This document shows positions 24,093 through 36,061 of a DNA stretch of 64,000 bases, one piece after another. A program made the translations under genes and the position numbers. Numbering within the stretch: position 1 is the stretch's first letter; each line of letters begins with the position of its first letter. This DNA comes from Nitrospirillum viridazoti (GTDB lineage Bacteria > Pseudomonadota > Alphaproteobacteria > Azospirillales > Azospirillaceae), in assembly GCF_007827975.1 (NCBI RefSeq), contig NZ_VITT01000032.1; one strand, written 5' to 3'. Under the pieces are notes generated by a model that did not search any database, was not told the DNA's origin, and worked only from the letters and a program-made list of their open reading frames with translations.

Positions 24093-24617
24093 ATGGGGGA
24101 TCGGTCGATCCGCGTGCTGGGCCTTGATCCGGGCTTGCGCAACATGGGCTGGGGCGTCATCGACGTTTCCGGTAACCGGTTGACGCATGTTGCCGACGGG
24201 GTCGTGCATTCCAACGACCGGGACGACCTGGCCCGCCGTCTCGTCACCCTGTACGAAGGCCTGCAGGACATCATCCGGACCTGGACGCCGGACGAGGCGG
24301 CGGTGGAAGAAACCTTCGTGAACAAGAACCCCGTCTCCACCCTGAAACTGGGGCAGGCGCGGGGCATCGCCCTGCTGGCCCCGGCGCGGGAGGGGCTGCC
24401 TGTGTCGGAGTACCCGCCCAACCTGGTGAAGAAGTCGGTGGTGGGTGCCGGCCACGCCGATAAGACGCAGGTGCAGGCCATGGTGCGCATGCTGCTGCCG
24501 GGCTTCCAGCTGTCTAAGGCGGACGCGGCCGACGCCCTGGCCGTGGCCATCTGCCATGCCCACCACAGCCAGACCCGGCGCCTGGTGGGCGGCATCATGG
24601 CGGGGGCGGCAAGATGA
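24093..24617 (+). CDS. ruvC: Holliday junction endonuclease RuvC
   Basis: Dimeric nuclease resolving Holliday junctions in homologous recombination. The 174-aa product carries the acidic catalytic residues: D12 (VLGLDPGLRNMGWGV), E72 (AAVEETFV) and D144/D147 (SKADAADALAVAICHAHH). GGGGGAC precedes the ATG. Its TGA overlaps the ruvA ATG (ATGA), making ruvCAB one translationally coupled unit. Confidence 0.96.
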   Translation: MGDRSIRVLGLDPGLRNMGWGVIDVSGNRLTHVADGVVHSNDRDDLARRLVTLYEGLQDIIRTWTPDEAAVEETFVNKNPVSTLKLGQARGIALLAPAREGLPVSEYPPNLVKKSVVGAGHADKTQVQAMVRMLLPGFQLSKADAADALAVAICHAHHSQTRRLVGGIMAGAAR

Positions 24618-25236
24618 TCGCGAAACTCAAGGGTCTGCTCGACAGCACCGGCCTGGACTGGGCCATCATCGACGTGGGTGGGGTGGGCTATCTCGTCTCC
24701 GCCTCCTCCCGCACCTTGCGCCGCCTGGGCGGGGTGGGGGAGGCCGTCTCGGTCCTGACCGAGATGTGGGTATCGGAAGACAAGATGCAGTTGTTCGCCT
24801 TCGCCGATGTGGCGGAGCGGGACTGGTTCCGCCTGCTGACCACGGTGCAGGGCGTGGGCGCTCGCGTCGCCCTGGCCGTGCTGTCCGTGCTGTCGCCGGA
24901 ACAGATCGCCCAGGCCCTGATGGTCCAGGACAAGACCGCGCTGACCCAGGCCGACGGCGTGGGACCCAAGCTCGCCACCCGCATGATCAGCGAACTGAAG
25001 GACAAGGTGCCCGCGCTGGCGCTGGCCCCCACTTTGGCGGGCACGCCGGCCGGCAAGACGGACGCGGCGGCCGCGCCCGCCGTCAACGGTGCCGTGGCCG
25101 ACGCCGTCTCCGCCCTGGTCAACCTGGGCTACAAGCGGCTGGAGGCCTTCGCCGCCGTCACCACCTGCGCCGCCCGCCTGGGCCCTGAGGCCGGGGTTTC
25201 CGAACTGATTCGCGCCGGCCTCAAGGAATTGAGCGC

Positions 25237-25240
<4 letters not shown>
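24614..25240 (+). CDS. ruvA: Holliday junction DNA helicase subunit RuvA
   Basis: Tetrameric junction-binding subunit that loads RuvB. The 208-aa sequence has the OB-fold start MIAKLKGLLDSTGLDWAIID, tandem helix-hairpin-helix segments (LLTTVQGVGARVALAVLS, ALTQADGVGPKLATRMISEL) and a C-terminal UBA-like RuvB-binding domain after an Ala/Pro linker. Overlaps ruvC by 4 bases and ruvB by 4 bases. Confidence 0.95.
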
Positions 25241-26314
<1,074 letters not shown>

Positions 26315-26322
<8 letters not shown>

Positions 26323-26905
26323 GGCCCTCAACACGCTTGGGGGTCATCTCTCCGGCCACATGGTGGGCGATGTCCACCATTTCCCCGTCCGGGTCTATTA
26401 CGAGGATACGGACGCCGGCGGCATCGTCTACCACGCCAACTACCTGCGCTATGCCGAGCGGGCGCGCACGGAGATGCTGCGGGTGCTGGGCGTGCCGCAT
26501 GCGGAACAGGTGGCGACGACCGGCGTCGCCTTTGCCGTGCGCCGCTGCATGATGGACTTCCTGGCTCCGGCCCGGCTGGAGGACACACTTTTGGTGCGCA
26601 GCCGCATCACCAGTGTCACCGGCGCCACGGTTTTAGCGGAACAGACCATATACCGGCCACAAAGTGGTGGCATCGTGCCACCCGGCCAGGCCACGGAAGA
26701 CGACCAAGTCCTGGTCCGGCTGACTTTGAAACTGGCCTGCATCAACGCCCAAGGCCGGGCGGTGCGGGTCCCAACGCCGGTGGCGCAGGCCTTCGCCCGT
26801 TTGGGTGCCAGCCGCGAAGGCGGCGAGGAAACAGGCCGCGCTGAAGGCGAAAAGATCAATTCGAAGGGTGACGGCGCGTCGGCGGACGCCCCGTCCGAAG
26901 AGTGA
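26315..26905 (+). CDS. ybgC: Tol-Pal system acyl-CoA thioesterase YbgC
   Basis: Hotdog-fold thioesterase conserved at the head of tol-pal operons. The 196-aa product has the active-site region RVYYEDTDAGGIVYHANYL and RYAERARTEMLR. It is longer than the usual ~135 aa: there is a ~20-residue insertion around PQSGGIVPPGQATEDDQ and a ~35-residue charged C-terminal tail. The ATG at 26315 overlaps ruvB by 8 bases and follows GGAGGGG; tolQ follows directly. Substrates are unknown; the E. coli enzyme acts on acyl-CoA linked to phospholipid metabolism. Confidence 0.92.
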
Positions 26906-26913
26906 GAGTGGCG

Positions 26914-27642
26914 ATGCAGCATCAGATCATGAATTTCGTGGCCCTGGGCGCCAATCCGGCGGCGGACCTGTCGGCCCTCAGCCTGTTCATGACGGCCAAC
27001 TGGCTGGTCAAGGCCATCATGCTGGGGCTGCTGGCGGCCTCCGTCTGGGTGTGGGCCATCATCTTCGACAAGTCGATCAAGCTGCGCCGCATGAAGGCCG
27101 CCGCCGCCGATTTCGAGGAGCAGTTCTGGTCCGGCGGCTCGCTGGATCAGCTGTATGAGGAGGTGGGCAAGGCCCCCAGTGACCCGCTGTCCGCCACCTT
27201 CGCCGCCGGCATGCGCGAATGGCGCCACGCCAACGAGCGCGGGCTGACTTCCTCCGGCGCCATGCGTGCCAACCTGGCCCAGCGCATCGAGCGCGTCATG
27301 TCCGTGACCGTCAGTCGCGAGATGGCGCAGACTGAGCGCTACATCACCGTGCTGGCCACCGTCGGGTCCAACGCCCCCTTCGTCGGCCTGCTGGGCACGG
27401 TGTGGGGCATCATGCACAGCTTCACCAGCATCGCGGCGGCCGGCAACACCAGCCTGGCGGTCGTGGCCCCGTCCATCGCCGAGGCGCTGTTCGCCACGGC
27501 TCTGGGCCTGGTGGCGGCCATCCCGGCCAGCATCGCCTACAACAAGTTCTCCTCCGACATCGCCCGCTTCGGCGACCGGCTGGACTCATTCGTGACAGAA
27601 TTCAGCGCCATCCTGCAGCGCCACCTGGAAGAGCGGGGCTGA
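26914..27642 (+). CDS. tolQ: Tol-Pal proton channel protein TolQ
   Basis: Inner-membrane, three-TM-helix protein forming a pentamer around a TolR dimer. The first TM segment is WLVKAIMLGLLAASVWVWAI; the second and third are ATVGSNAPFVGLLGTVWGIM and AEALFATALGLVAAIPASIA, both signature TolQ/ExbB segments. The ATG at 26914 (242 aa) follows GAGAG; a GTG at 26902 overlapping the ybgC stop would add 4 residues. Separated from tolR by 1 base. Confidence 0.95.
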   Translation: MQHQIMNFVALGANPAADLSALSLFMTANWLVKAIMLGLLAASVWVWAIIFDKSIKLRRMKAAAADFEEQFWSGGSLDQLYEEVGKAPSDPLSATFAAGMREWRHANERGLTSSGAMRANLAQRIERVMSVTVSREMAQTERYITVLATVGSNAPFVGLLGTVWGIMHSFTSIAAAGNTSLAVVAPSIAEALFATALGLVAAIPASIAYNKFSSDIARFGDRLDSFVTEFSAILQRHLEERG

Positions 27643-27643
27643 C

Positions 27644-28093
27644 ATGGGCGCGTCGCTATCGGGAAAGCAGTCCACCGGCCGGGGGCGCCGCCGCGCGCGC
27701 CCCATGGCCGACATCAACGTGACGCCCATGGTGGACGTCATGCTGGTGCTGCTCATCATCTTCATGGTGACGGCACCCTTGCTGACCGTGGGCGTGCCGG
27801 TCGATCTGCCCAAGACCAACGCCAAGGCCATTCCGGGCCAGGATGAACCGCTGGTCGTGTCCATCCGCGACAACGGCGACATCTACCTCAACGAGACCAA
27901 GACGGACCTGACCGACCTGGTGCCGCGCCTGGAAGCCATCAGCCAGAACAACGCCGACGCCCGCATCTTCGTGCGGGGCGACAAGTCCCTGGCCTACGGC
28001 CGCATCGTCGAGGTCATGGGGGCGATCAGCAGCGCCGGCTACAAGAAGGTGTCGCTGATCGCGCAATTGCCTGACACCCCGGCCCGTCGCTAG
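27644..28093 (+). CDS. tolR: Tol-Pal protein TolR
   Basis: ExbD-family partner of TolQ, 149 aa. A single TM helix follows MADINVTPMVDVMLVLLIIF, where D31 in the TM is the proton-relay aspartate (D23 in E. coli). The periplasmic domain includes PLVVSIRDNGDIYLNE and FVRGDKSLAYGRIVEVMGAI, family-typical. Confidence 0.95.
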   Translation: MGASLSGKQSTGRGRRRARPMADINVTPMVDVMLVLLIIFMVTAPLLTVGVPVDLPKTNAKAIPGQDEPLVVSIRDNGDIYLNETKTDLTDLVPRLEAISQNNADARIFVRGDKSLAYGRIVEVMGAISSAGYKKVSLIAQLPDTPARR

Positions 28094-28113
28094 CAGGAAG
28101 CCAGACCGATCCC

Positions 28114-29070
28114 ATGCGTCCGGCCATCATCTTTTCAGTCGTCCTGCACGTCGCGCTGCTGCTGCTGGCGATCCTTGGCCTGCCTTTGCTGAAAAGCGAA
28201 CCGCTGGTCATGTCTGAGCCTGTGGCGGTGGAGATGGACATCAGCGAGCTGACCAACACGTCGGTCAAGCCGCCGGAAACCCCGCAGCCGCCGGCACCCA
28301 GGGCGCCCGAGCCGCAGCCCGACCCGACCCCGCCCACCCCGCCGCAGCAGCAGGCCGAGGCCGAACCCACCCCGCCGCCGCCGGAAAAGGTGCCGGAGAA
28401 GCCGACCCCGCCCGAGCCGCCTAAGCCGGAACCGCCCAAGCCCGCGCCCGCCCCGCCGCCCCCGCCGGAGCCCGAGGCCCTGCCCATCAAGAAGATGGAG
28501 GTGCCCAAGGTGGAAGAGCAGAAGACGGTGGAGCTGGAACAGCCCAAGCCCGTGCCGAAGCCGGAACCAAAGCCCGAGCCGCCCAAGCCGGAACCGAAGA
28601 AGCCTGAGCCGCCGAAGAAGGATACGCCGTCGCTGGACAGCATCCTGAAGAACGTGGACAAGCTGAAGGAAGACAAGCCCAAGGACACGGCGAAGGACAC
28701 CCCGGCGAAAGACACGCCGAAGACACAGCAGACCTCGGTGGCTCAGCCTCAATCCGACCATCTTTCGGCGTCAGAACAGGATGCCCTGCGCTCGCAATTG
28801 GCGGGTTGCTGGGCGGTGCCGGCTGGCGGCAAGGATGTGGACAAGATGAGCGCCGACATTCGCGTCACCTTCGACAGTTCCATGCGCGTCACCAAGGTGG
28901 ACTACGTGTCCGGCAACGGCTCGCTGTCCAACCCGACTTATCGCAGCTTCGTGGAAAGCACCCTCCGCGCGCTGCAGAAGGATCAATGTTCGACCTTGCG
29001 CCTGCCCAAGGAAAAGTACGGCGGGGCCGGGTCCATCGTGTTCACGTTCAGCCCGAAGGACATGTTCTGA
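28114..29070 (+). CDS. tolA: Tol-Pal protein TolA with proline-rich domain II
   Basis: Energy-transducing protein linking TolQR to TolB/Pal. An N-terminal TM anchor (1-26, IIFSVVLHVALLLLAILGLP) is followed by ~180 residues of Pro/Glu/Lys-rich sequence (PPKPEPPKPAPAPPPPPEPE and similar), a Lys/Asp-rich helical stretch and a ~95-residue TonB/TolA-like C-terminal domain (LRSQLAGCWAVPAGGKDVDK..., VESTLRALQKDQCSTLRLP). Domain II is proline-rich, unlike the Ala/Lys helix of E. coli, so it would span the periplasm as an extended rod as in TonB. Its TGA overlaps the tolB ATG. Confidence 0.92.
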   Translation: MRPAIIFSVVLHVALLLLAILGLPLLKSEPLVMSEPVAVEMDISELTNTSVKPPETPQPPAPRAPEPQPDPTPPTPPQQQAEAEPTPPPPEKVPEKPTPPEPPKPEPPKPAPAPPPPPEPEALPIKKMEVPKVEEQKTVELEQPKPVPKPEPKPEPPKPEPKKPEPPKKDTPSLDSILKNVDKLKEDKPKDTAKDTPAKDTPKTQQTSVAQPQSDHLSASEQDALRSQLAGCWAVPAGGKDVDKMSADIRVTFDSSMRVTKVDYVSGNGSLSNPTYRSFVESTLRALQKDQCSTLRLPKEKYGGAGSIVFTFSPKDMF

Positions 29071-30404
29071 TGACCACGCGACAGACGCTAACCGCCTTAC
29101 GGCGCGCCATCGCCCTGGCTGCCGTGATGATCATGGCGGTCGCGGTTCAGGCCAAGGCCGAACTGCATCTCGATATCACCCAGGGCAATGTCCAGCCGCT
29201 GCCCATCGCCGTCACCCAGTTCTATGGTGAGGCGGTGGGCGCGCAGATCGCCAACGTGGTCGAGGCCGACCTGGAACGCTCCGGCCTGTTCCGCCCGCTG
29301 GACCACCGCGCCTTCATCCAGACGCCGGACCAGCTGGCCAACGGCCTGCCGCGCTATGGCGACTGGAAGGTCATCAACGCCCAGGCCCTGGTCAGCGGCA
29401 CGGCCAGCGTGCAGCCCGACGGCCGCCTGAAGGTGGAGTTCCGCCTGTTCGACGTGCTGGCGCAGCAGCAGCTGACCGGCCTCGCCTACTTCACCCAGCC
29501 CGACGGCTGGCGCCGCATCGCCCACATCATCGCCGACGCCATCTATAAGCGCATCACGGGCGAGGACGGCTACTTCGACACCCGTATCGTCTACATCGCC
29601 GAATCAGGTCCGGCGACGGCGCGGCAGAAGCGGCTGGCCATTATGGACCAGGATGGCGAGAACAACCTGTATCTGACCGATGGCCGGGTGCTCGTGTTAA
29701 CGCCGCGTTTCTCCCCCACGGCTCAGGAAATTACATACCTGAGTTACTTCAACAACAGGCCTAGGGTGTACATCTTCAACGTGGATACCGGCCGGCAGGA
29801 GGTTTTGGGTGACTTCCCCGGCATGACCTTCGCCCCGCGCTTCTCGCCCGACGGCAACAAGGTCATCATGAGCCTGGCCCAGAACGGCAACACCGACATC
29901 TATCTGCTGGACCTGCGCACCCGCCGCCAGACCCGCCTGACCGACAATCCGGCCATTGATACCGCGCCATCCTTCTCGCCCGACGGAAGTAAAATTACTT
30001 TCGAATCTGACAGAGGCGGAAGTCAGCAGATCTATACGATGAATGCTGACGGCACGAATGTTCAGCGCATTACTTTCGGCGCCGGCAAGTATGGCACGCC
30101 GGTGTGGTCGCCCCGTGGTGACCTCATCGCCTTCACACGGATCAACGGTGGCCGGTTCTCGATCGGCGTGATCCGCCCCGACGGTTCCGGTGAGCGCGAG
30201 TTGAGCACCGGTTACTTGGTTGAGGGCCCGACCTGGGCGCCCAACGGCCGTGTCCTCATGTATTTTAAGGAAAAGCCGACGGGTGAGGGCGGCCGCCAGC
30301 GCCAGGTCCGCCTCTACTCCATCGACCTCACCGGACGCAACGAACGGCAGATGCTGACGCCCACGGACGCCTCCGACCCTGCTTGGTCGCCCTTGATTCC
30401 GTGA
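29070..30404 (+). CDS. tolB: Tol-Pal periplasmic beta-propeller TolB
   Basis: Periplasmic protein binding Pal and TolA. The 444-aa product has a signal peptide (cut near VQAKAE), an N-terminal alpha/beta domain (ITQGNVQPLPIAVTQFYG...) and a six-bladed propeller with repeated FSPDG blades (RFSPDGNKVIMSLAQNGNTD, FSPDGSKITFESDRGG, WSPRGDLIAF). ATG at 29070 overlaps the tolA stop by one base. A longer open frame upstream lies inside tolA and is a shadow. Synonymous codon use near 29690-30070 is briefly AT-richer than the rest. Confidence 0.96.
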   Translation: MTTRQTLTALRRAIALAAVMIMAVAVQAKAELHLDITQGNVQPLPIAVTQFYGEAVGAQIANVVEADLERSGLFRPLDHRAFIQTPDQLANGLPRYGDWKVINAQALVSGTASVQPDGRLKVEFRLFDVLAQQQLTGLAYFTQPDGWRRIAHIIADAIYKRITGEDGYFDTRIVYIAESGPATARQKRLAIMDQDGENNLYLTDGRVLVLTPRFSPTAQEITYLSYFNNRPRVYIFNVDTGRQEVLGDFPGMTFAPRFSPDGNKVIMSLAQNGNTDIYLLDLRTRRQTRLTDNPAIDTAPSFSPDGSKITFESDRGGSQQIYTMNADGTNVQRITFGAGKYGTPVWSPRGDLIAFTRINGGRFSIGVIRPDGSGERELSTGYLVEGPTWAPNGRVLMYFKEKPTGEGGRQRQVRLYSIDLTGRNERQMLTPTDASDPAWSPLIP

Positions 30405-30578
30405 TAAGCCCACAGTACTTTCGCAGCGCAAGAGCGACGTAAGACTTGTCGGTCTACAGAGACGGGAATAAGTGGCGGTGGCGGCTTGACAGCTGCCGCC
30501 GCCACCTCACTTCAATCGAGATCGCGGTCGCGATAATAGCAATCCCACTTTAAAGTTGTCCGTAGGGGGTCTCAAACT

Positions 30579-31082
30579 ATGCGCATGAACTATCTGAGCC
30601 TGTGTGCTGCTCTGGCCCTGGTGGCCGCTTGCTCCTCCACGCCGGAGAAGAAGGCCGAAGTCGCCACCGGCGGTACCGCCACCACCACCACTGCTCCGCA
30701 GCCGACCAAGCCGACCGGTCCGGTCCCGGGTTCCAAGGAAGACTTCGTGGTCAACGTTGGTGACCGCGTGTTCTTCGGCTACGACAAGTTCGACCTGACC
30801 CCGGAAGCCACCGCGACCCTGGATAAGCAGGCCGCTTGGCTGAAGAAGTATGGCCAGGTCACGATCACGATCGAAGGCCACGCTGACGAGCGCGGCACCC
30901 GCGAGTACAACCTCGCCCTGGGTGAGCGTCGCGCCAACGCCGTGAAGAACTACCTGACCGCCACCGGTGTCGACCTGGCCCGCGTGCAGGTGATCAGCTA
31001 CGGCAAGGAGCGTCCCGCCGTCCTCGGTTCCAACGAGGCCGCCTGGGCGCAGAACCGTCGCGGCGTGACGGTCATCAACTAA
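30579..31082 (+). CDS. pal: Peptidoglycan-associated lipoprotein Pal
   Basis: Outer-membrane lipoprotein of 167 aa. The lipobox LVAAC places the lipidated C18. A short Thr/Pro linker leads to the OmpA-like domain with RVFFGYDKFDLTPEA, the peptidoglycan motif IEGHADERGTREYNLALGER and the end AQNRRGVTVIN. AGGGGG precedes the ATG. A 174-base gap after tolB suggests its own promoter; an intrinsic terminator follows. Confidence 0.96.
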   Translation: MRMNYLSLCAALALVAACSSTPEKKAEVATGGTATTTTAPQPTKPTGPVPGSKEDFVVNVGDRVFFGYDKFDLTPEATATLDKQAAWLKKYGQVTITIEGHADERGTREYNLALGERRANAVKNYLTATGVDLARVQVISYGKERPAVLGSNEAAWAQNRRGVTVIN

Positions 31083-31106
31083 GCTGCCCCATCCGGGTGG
31101 TTGGTT

Positions 31107-31153
31107 AAAAGGGCGCCGTTCGACCCCGTGGGGGTCGGGCGGCGCCTTTTTTC
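31107..31153 (+). terminator. Intrinsic terminator of pal
   Basis: GGCGCCG and CGACCCC pair through a GTG loop with GGGGTCG and CGGCGCC, followed by TTTTTT. It ends the tol-pal transcript before cpoB. Confidence 0.9.
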
Positions 31154-31348
31154 TTGGCATCCGCTTTACTGTCCGCTTACTGGGCGAATAGTACTTTTGG
31201 GCAGAGTAATACTGCTTATGAGGTAAATGGGCCTGCGGACGCCCCTTCCGGGCGGGCGAGTCCCGCGCTAAGGTCGCGCTTGGCGGGCCGCCTGGCCCTT
31301 GCCAAGCTTGTCTTCCGTTCCCCGCTGATCCTTCCCCGGAACCGATCC

Positions 31349-32371
31349 ATGACGCCGTCGCTGTCGTCCCCGACCCTTTCCCCTTCCCACAACCGTCGCG
31401 GTCGCCGCGGGTGGCAAGGCGCTTCCCGCTGGATGGCGCTGTGCGGCATGGCCGCCCTGGTCGCCGTCCCGCTGCTTGCGCCGGCGCCGGCCGGGGCGCA
31501 AAGCCGGGACATGCAGGACCTGCTGAACCGCCTGTCCCGCCTGGAGACGGACGTTCAGACCCTGTCGCGGGACGTCTACCGCAACGGTGTCAAGCCATCG
31601 GGCCCCATGACCGGCACCCCCGGTGGCGGCGGTTCCTCCGCGGCGGCGGAGATCGAGGTGCTGAAGCTGCAGATGGAAACCCAGACGCAGCAGCAGACCG
31701 GCAAGTATGAGGAGCTGGCCTACCAGGTCAGCCAGATGAAGGAGCGGCTGGACAAGCTGTCGGCCGACATCGACCTGCGCCTGCAGAAGCTGGAGGACAA
31801 GGCCGGTATTGGCCTGGGCGCCTCCACCGGTGGTGGCGACGCCGGGACCCCGCCGTCACCCGATCTTAAGGGTGGTGGCAAGCCGCCGCTGCCCGGCACC
31901 GACACCGGCTCGGTGCCGCCCCCGGGCGGGTCTAAGGCCGGCGCGCCGGCCACGGCACCCGCCGATTCCGGCGGCACCCTGCCGGCCGGCCCGGCGCAAG
32001 ACCAATACGACTACGCCTTCAACCTGCTGCGCCAGGGCGACGCCCCGAACGCGGAAAAGGCCTTCACCCAGTTCCTGAAGCAGAACCCCGACAGCCCGCT
32101 GGCCTCCAACGCCCAGTACTGGCTGGGGGAGACCTTCTATATGCGCGGCAACTACAAGTCCGCCGCCGTGGCCTTCGGTGACGGCTACAAGAAGTACCCG
32201 AAGAGCAACAAGGGCGCCGACTACCTGCTGAAGCTGGCGCTGTCCCTGGACGGCCTGGGCGACAAGGCCAGCGCCTGTGTGGTGCTGAAGCAGCTGGACG
32301 CCGACAAGGACGCCGCCCCCACGCTGAAGCGCCGGGGCGAGGACCAAAAGAACCGCCTGGGCTGCAAGTAA
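31349..32371 (+). CDS. cpoB: Tol-Pal coordinator CpoB (YbgF)
   Basis: Periplasmic protein that couples Tol-Pal to peptidoglycan synthesis at division. The 340-aa product has a long n-region signal peptide (cut after PAGAQ), an N-terminal trimerising coiled coil (MQDLLNRLSRLETDVQTLSRD), a Gly/Pro linker (~190-235) and three C-terminal TPR-like repeats (YDYAFNLLRQGDAPNAEKAF, NAQYWLGETFYMRGNYKSAA, ADYLLKLALSLDGLGDKASA). The ATG at 31349 begins the signal peptide; the open frame extends further upstream without homology. Confidence 0.92.
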   Translation: MTPSLSSPTLSPSHNRRGRRGWQGASRWMALCGMAALVAVPLLAPAPAGAQSRDMQDLLNRLSRLETDVQTLSRDVYRNGVKPSGPMTGTPGGGGSSAAAEIEVLKLQMETQTQQQTGKYEELAYQVSQMKERLDKLSADIDLRLQKLEDKAGIGLGASTGGGDAGTPPSPDLKGGGKPPLPGTDTGSVPPPGGSKAGAPATAPADSGGTLPAGPAQDQYDYAFNLLRQGDAPNAEKAFTQFLKQNPDSPLASNAQYWLGETFYMRGNYKSAAVAFGDGYKKYPKSNKGADYLLKLALSLDGLGDKASACVVLKQLDADKDAAPTLKRRGEDQKNRLGCK

Positions 32372-32388
32372 GAGGGAAGGGGGGCGCC

Positions 32389-33834
32389 ATGGGCGACGGC
32401 CGGGCGCCCCCCGCATCATTCATGGAGCCAGGCGAGTCGCGGGGTGTGGCGGTCGATGACGCCCAGTTCGCGCGCCTTTTGGCCCCGTTGGGCCCGTTTG
32501 AGACCGCCCCCACCCTGGCTGTCGGCGTTTCAGGCGGCCGCGACAGTTTGGCGCTGACCCTGTTGGCCGACCGCTGGGCGCGGGCCCGGGACGGCCGGGT
32601 CGAGGCTTTGACCGTGGACCACGCCCTGCGGCCGGAGTCGGCGGCGGAGGCGGCGCAGGTCGGCCGCTGGCTGGCGGCGCGGGGCATTTCCCACACCATC
32701 CTCACCTGGACCGGCGCCAAGCCCACCACCGGTCTGCAGGCGGCGGCGCGCCAGGCCCGCTATGATCTGCTGGCCGCCGCCTGCCGGGCGCACGGCATCC
32801 TGCACCTGTGCCTGGCGCATCACCGCGAAGACCAGGCGGAGACCGTGGCCCTGCGCCAAGCCGGTGGCAGTGGGGTGGAAGGCTTGGCCGGCATGGCCGC
32901 CGCCCGCGCCCTGGCCGATGTGCGCCTGCTGCGCCCCCTGCTGACCGTCAGCCGCGCCGATCTTGGTGCAACCTGCCGGGCTTTTGGCCAGCCCTGGATC
33001 GACGACCCTTCCAACCTTATGGAGCGCTATGCCCGGGGCCGGCTGCGGCGCCAGGGCGTGCCGCTGGGCGAGCTGCTGGCCCAGGCGGCGCAGGCGGGCC
33101 GCGCGCGATCGGTGCTGGAGTCCGGCCTGGCCGACGCTGTGGCCCGCCATGTGCTGCTGGCGCCCGAAGGCTATGCCGTCGTGGAGGCGGATGCCCTGGG
33201 GGAGCTGCCCAGGCCCGTGGCCTTGCGCCTGCTGGCCGGCTTGGCGGCGGCCGTGGGCGGACAGCCCTACCTGCCGCCGATGCAGGGGGCGGAGCGTCTG
33301 CTGGCGGCCTTGCCCGGCTTGTGGGCACCCGAGGCCGGCGCCTTGGCGCTGACCCTGGCCGGCACCCAGGCGCGGCGGCTGGGCGGTACCGGGGACAGGC
33401 GACGCTTGTTGTTATTGCGCCAGGCGGGACGCATGGCGCCGCCGGTCCCCCTGACGCGCACGGCCACCCGCTGGGATGGGCGTTTCGAGGCGGTCGGGTA
33501 TGCGGGGGAGGGGGCGCTGACGCTGGGCGCCCTGGGCCCGGTCGAGGCGCGCCGGCTGGCGGCGCTGGATCTGCCGGCGCTTGTCCGGATTCCCAAGGCG
33601 GTTTGGCCCACCCTGCCGGCCCTGCGCCGGGACGGGCTGCTGGTGGCGGTGCCACATTTGGCCTGGGCCGTGGAGCCGCTTTCGACGGGCGAGGGGACGC
33701 CGGTGGGGGAGCGAACCTTGCCCCGGCTGGCGTTCCGCCCGCTGTCGCCCCTGGCACCTCCCCCGTTTTTGCCGCCTATGGAGGCCGGCCTAGACGTGAT
33801 GGCAGTTGTCTCTGACGCCCGCGTCATTATCTAA
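32389..33834 (+). CDS. tilS: tRNA(Ile)-lysidine synthetase
   Basis: Modifies C34 of the CAU anticodon tRNA-Ile to lysidine, essential for AUA decoding. The PP-loop motif SGGRDS is at 48-53 in a 481-aa protein. Further family segments are VDHALRPESAAEAAQVGRWL, LCLAHHREDQAETVALR and LRPLLTVSRADL plus PWIDDPSN. The C-terminal half is more divergent. The ATG at 32389 is 17 bases after cpoB; an ATG at 32422 is the alternative start. Confidence 0.92.
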   Translation: MGDGRAPPASFMEPGESRGVAVDDAQFARLLAPLGPFETAPTLAVGVSGGRDSLALTLLADRWARARDGRVEALTVDHALRPESAAEAAQVGRWLAARGISHTILTWTGAKPTTGLQAAARQARYDLLAAACRAHGILHLCLAHHREDQAETVALRQAGGSGVEGLAGMAAARALADVRLLRPLLTVSRADLGATCRAFGQPWIDDPSNLMERYARGRLRRQGVPLGELLAQAAQAGRARSVLESGLADAVARHVLLAPEGYAVVEADALGELPRPVALRLLAGLAAAVGGQPYLPPMQGAERLLAALPGLWAPEAGALALTLAGTQARRLGGTGDRRRLLLLRQAGRMAPPVPLTRTATRWDGRFEAVGYAGEGALTLGALGPVEARRLAALDLPALVRIPKAVWPTLPALRRDGLLVAVPHLAWAVEPLSTGEGTPVGERTLPRLAFRPLSPLAPPPFLPPMEAGLDVMAVVSDARVII

Positions 33835-33964
33835 TGGAAACGGTCCCGGTGGATATCCGCGTGAAATGCGCGAAATCCGCCGGGTGGGCTGCGACCCCCG
33901 CCATTGAAACCGGCCATGCGGGCCGGGTGGCAGGGCGCAGTTGGTCGAGGAAAGGCTGAGAGAC

Positions 33965-35905
<1,941 letters not shown>

Positions 35906-35927
35906 TCCGGCCGCATCCCCTTCCCAG

Positions 35928-35967
35928 AACCCCCGGTCGCTCTGGCGCCCGGGGGTTTTGTTTTTTC
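35928..35967 (+). terminator. Intrinsic terminator of ftsH
   Basis: AACCCCCGG (35928-35936) pairs with CCGGGGGTT (35949-35957), followed by TTGTTTTTT. Confidence 0.9.
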
Positions 35968-36061
35968 GGTGGCGGTTCGCCGTGGGGCAGGGCTGCCGCC
36001 GGGGCGGGTGACGCCGGCGCGGGCGGGGGACTAGGATCACGGATCGCGTGAGAGGACCTTC

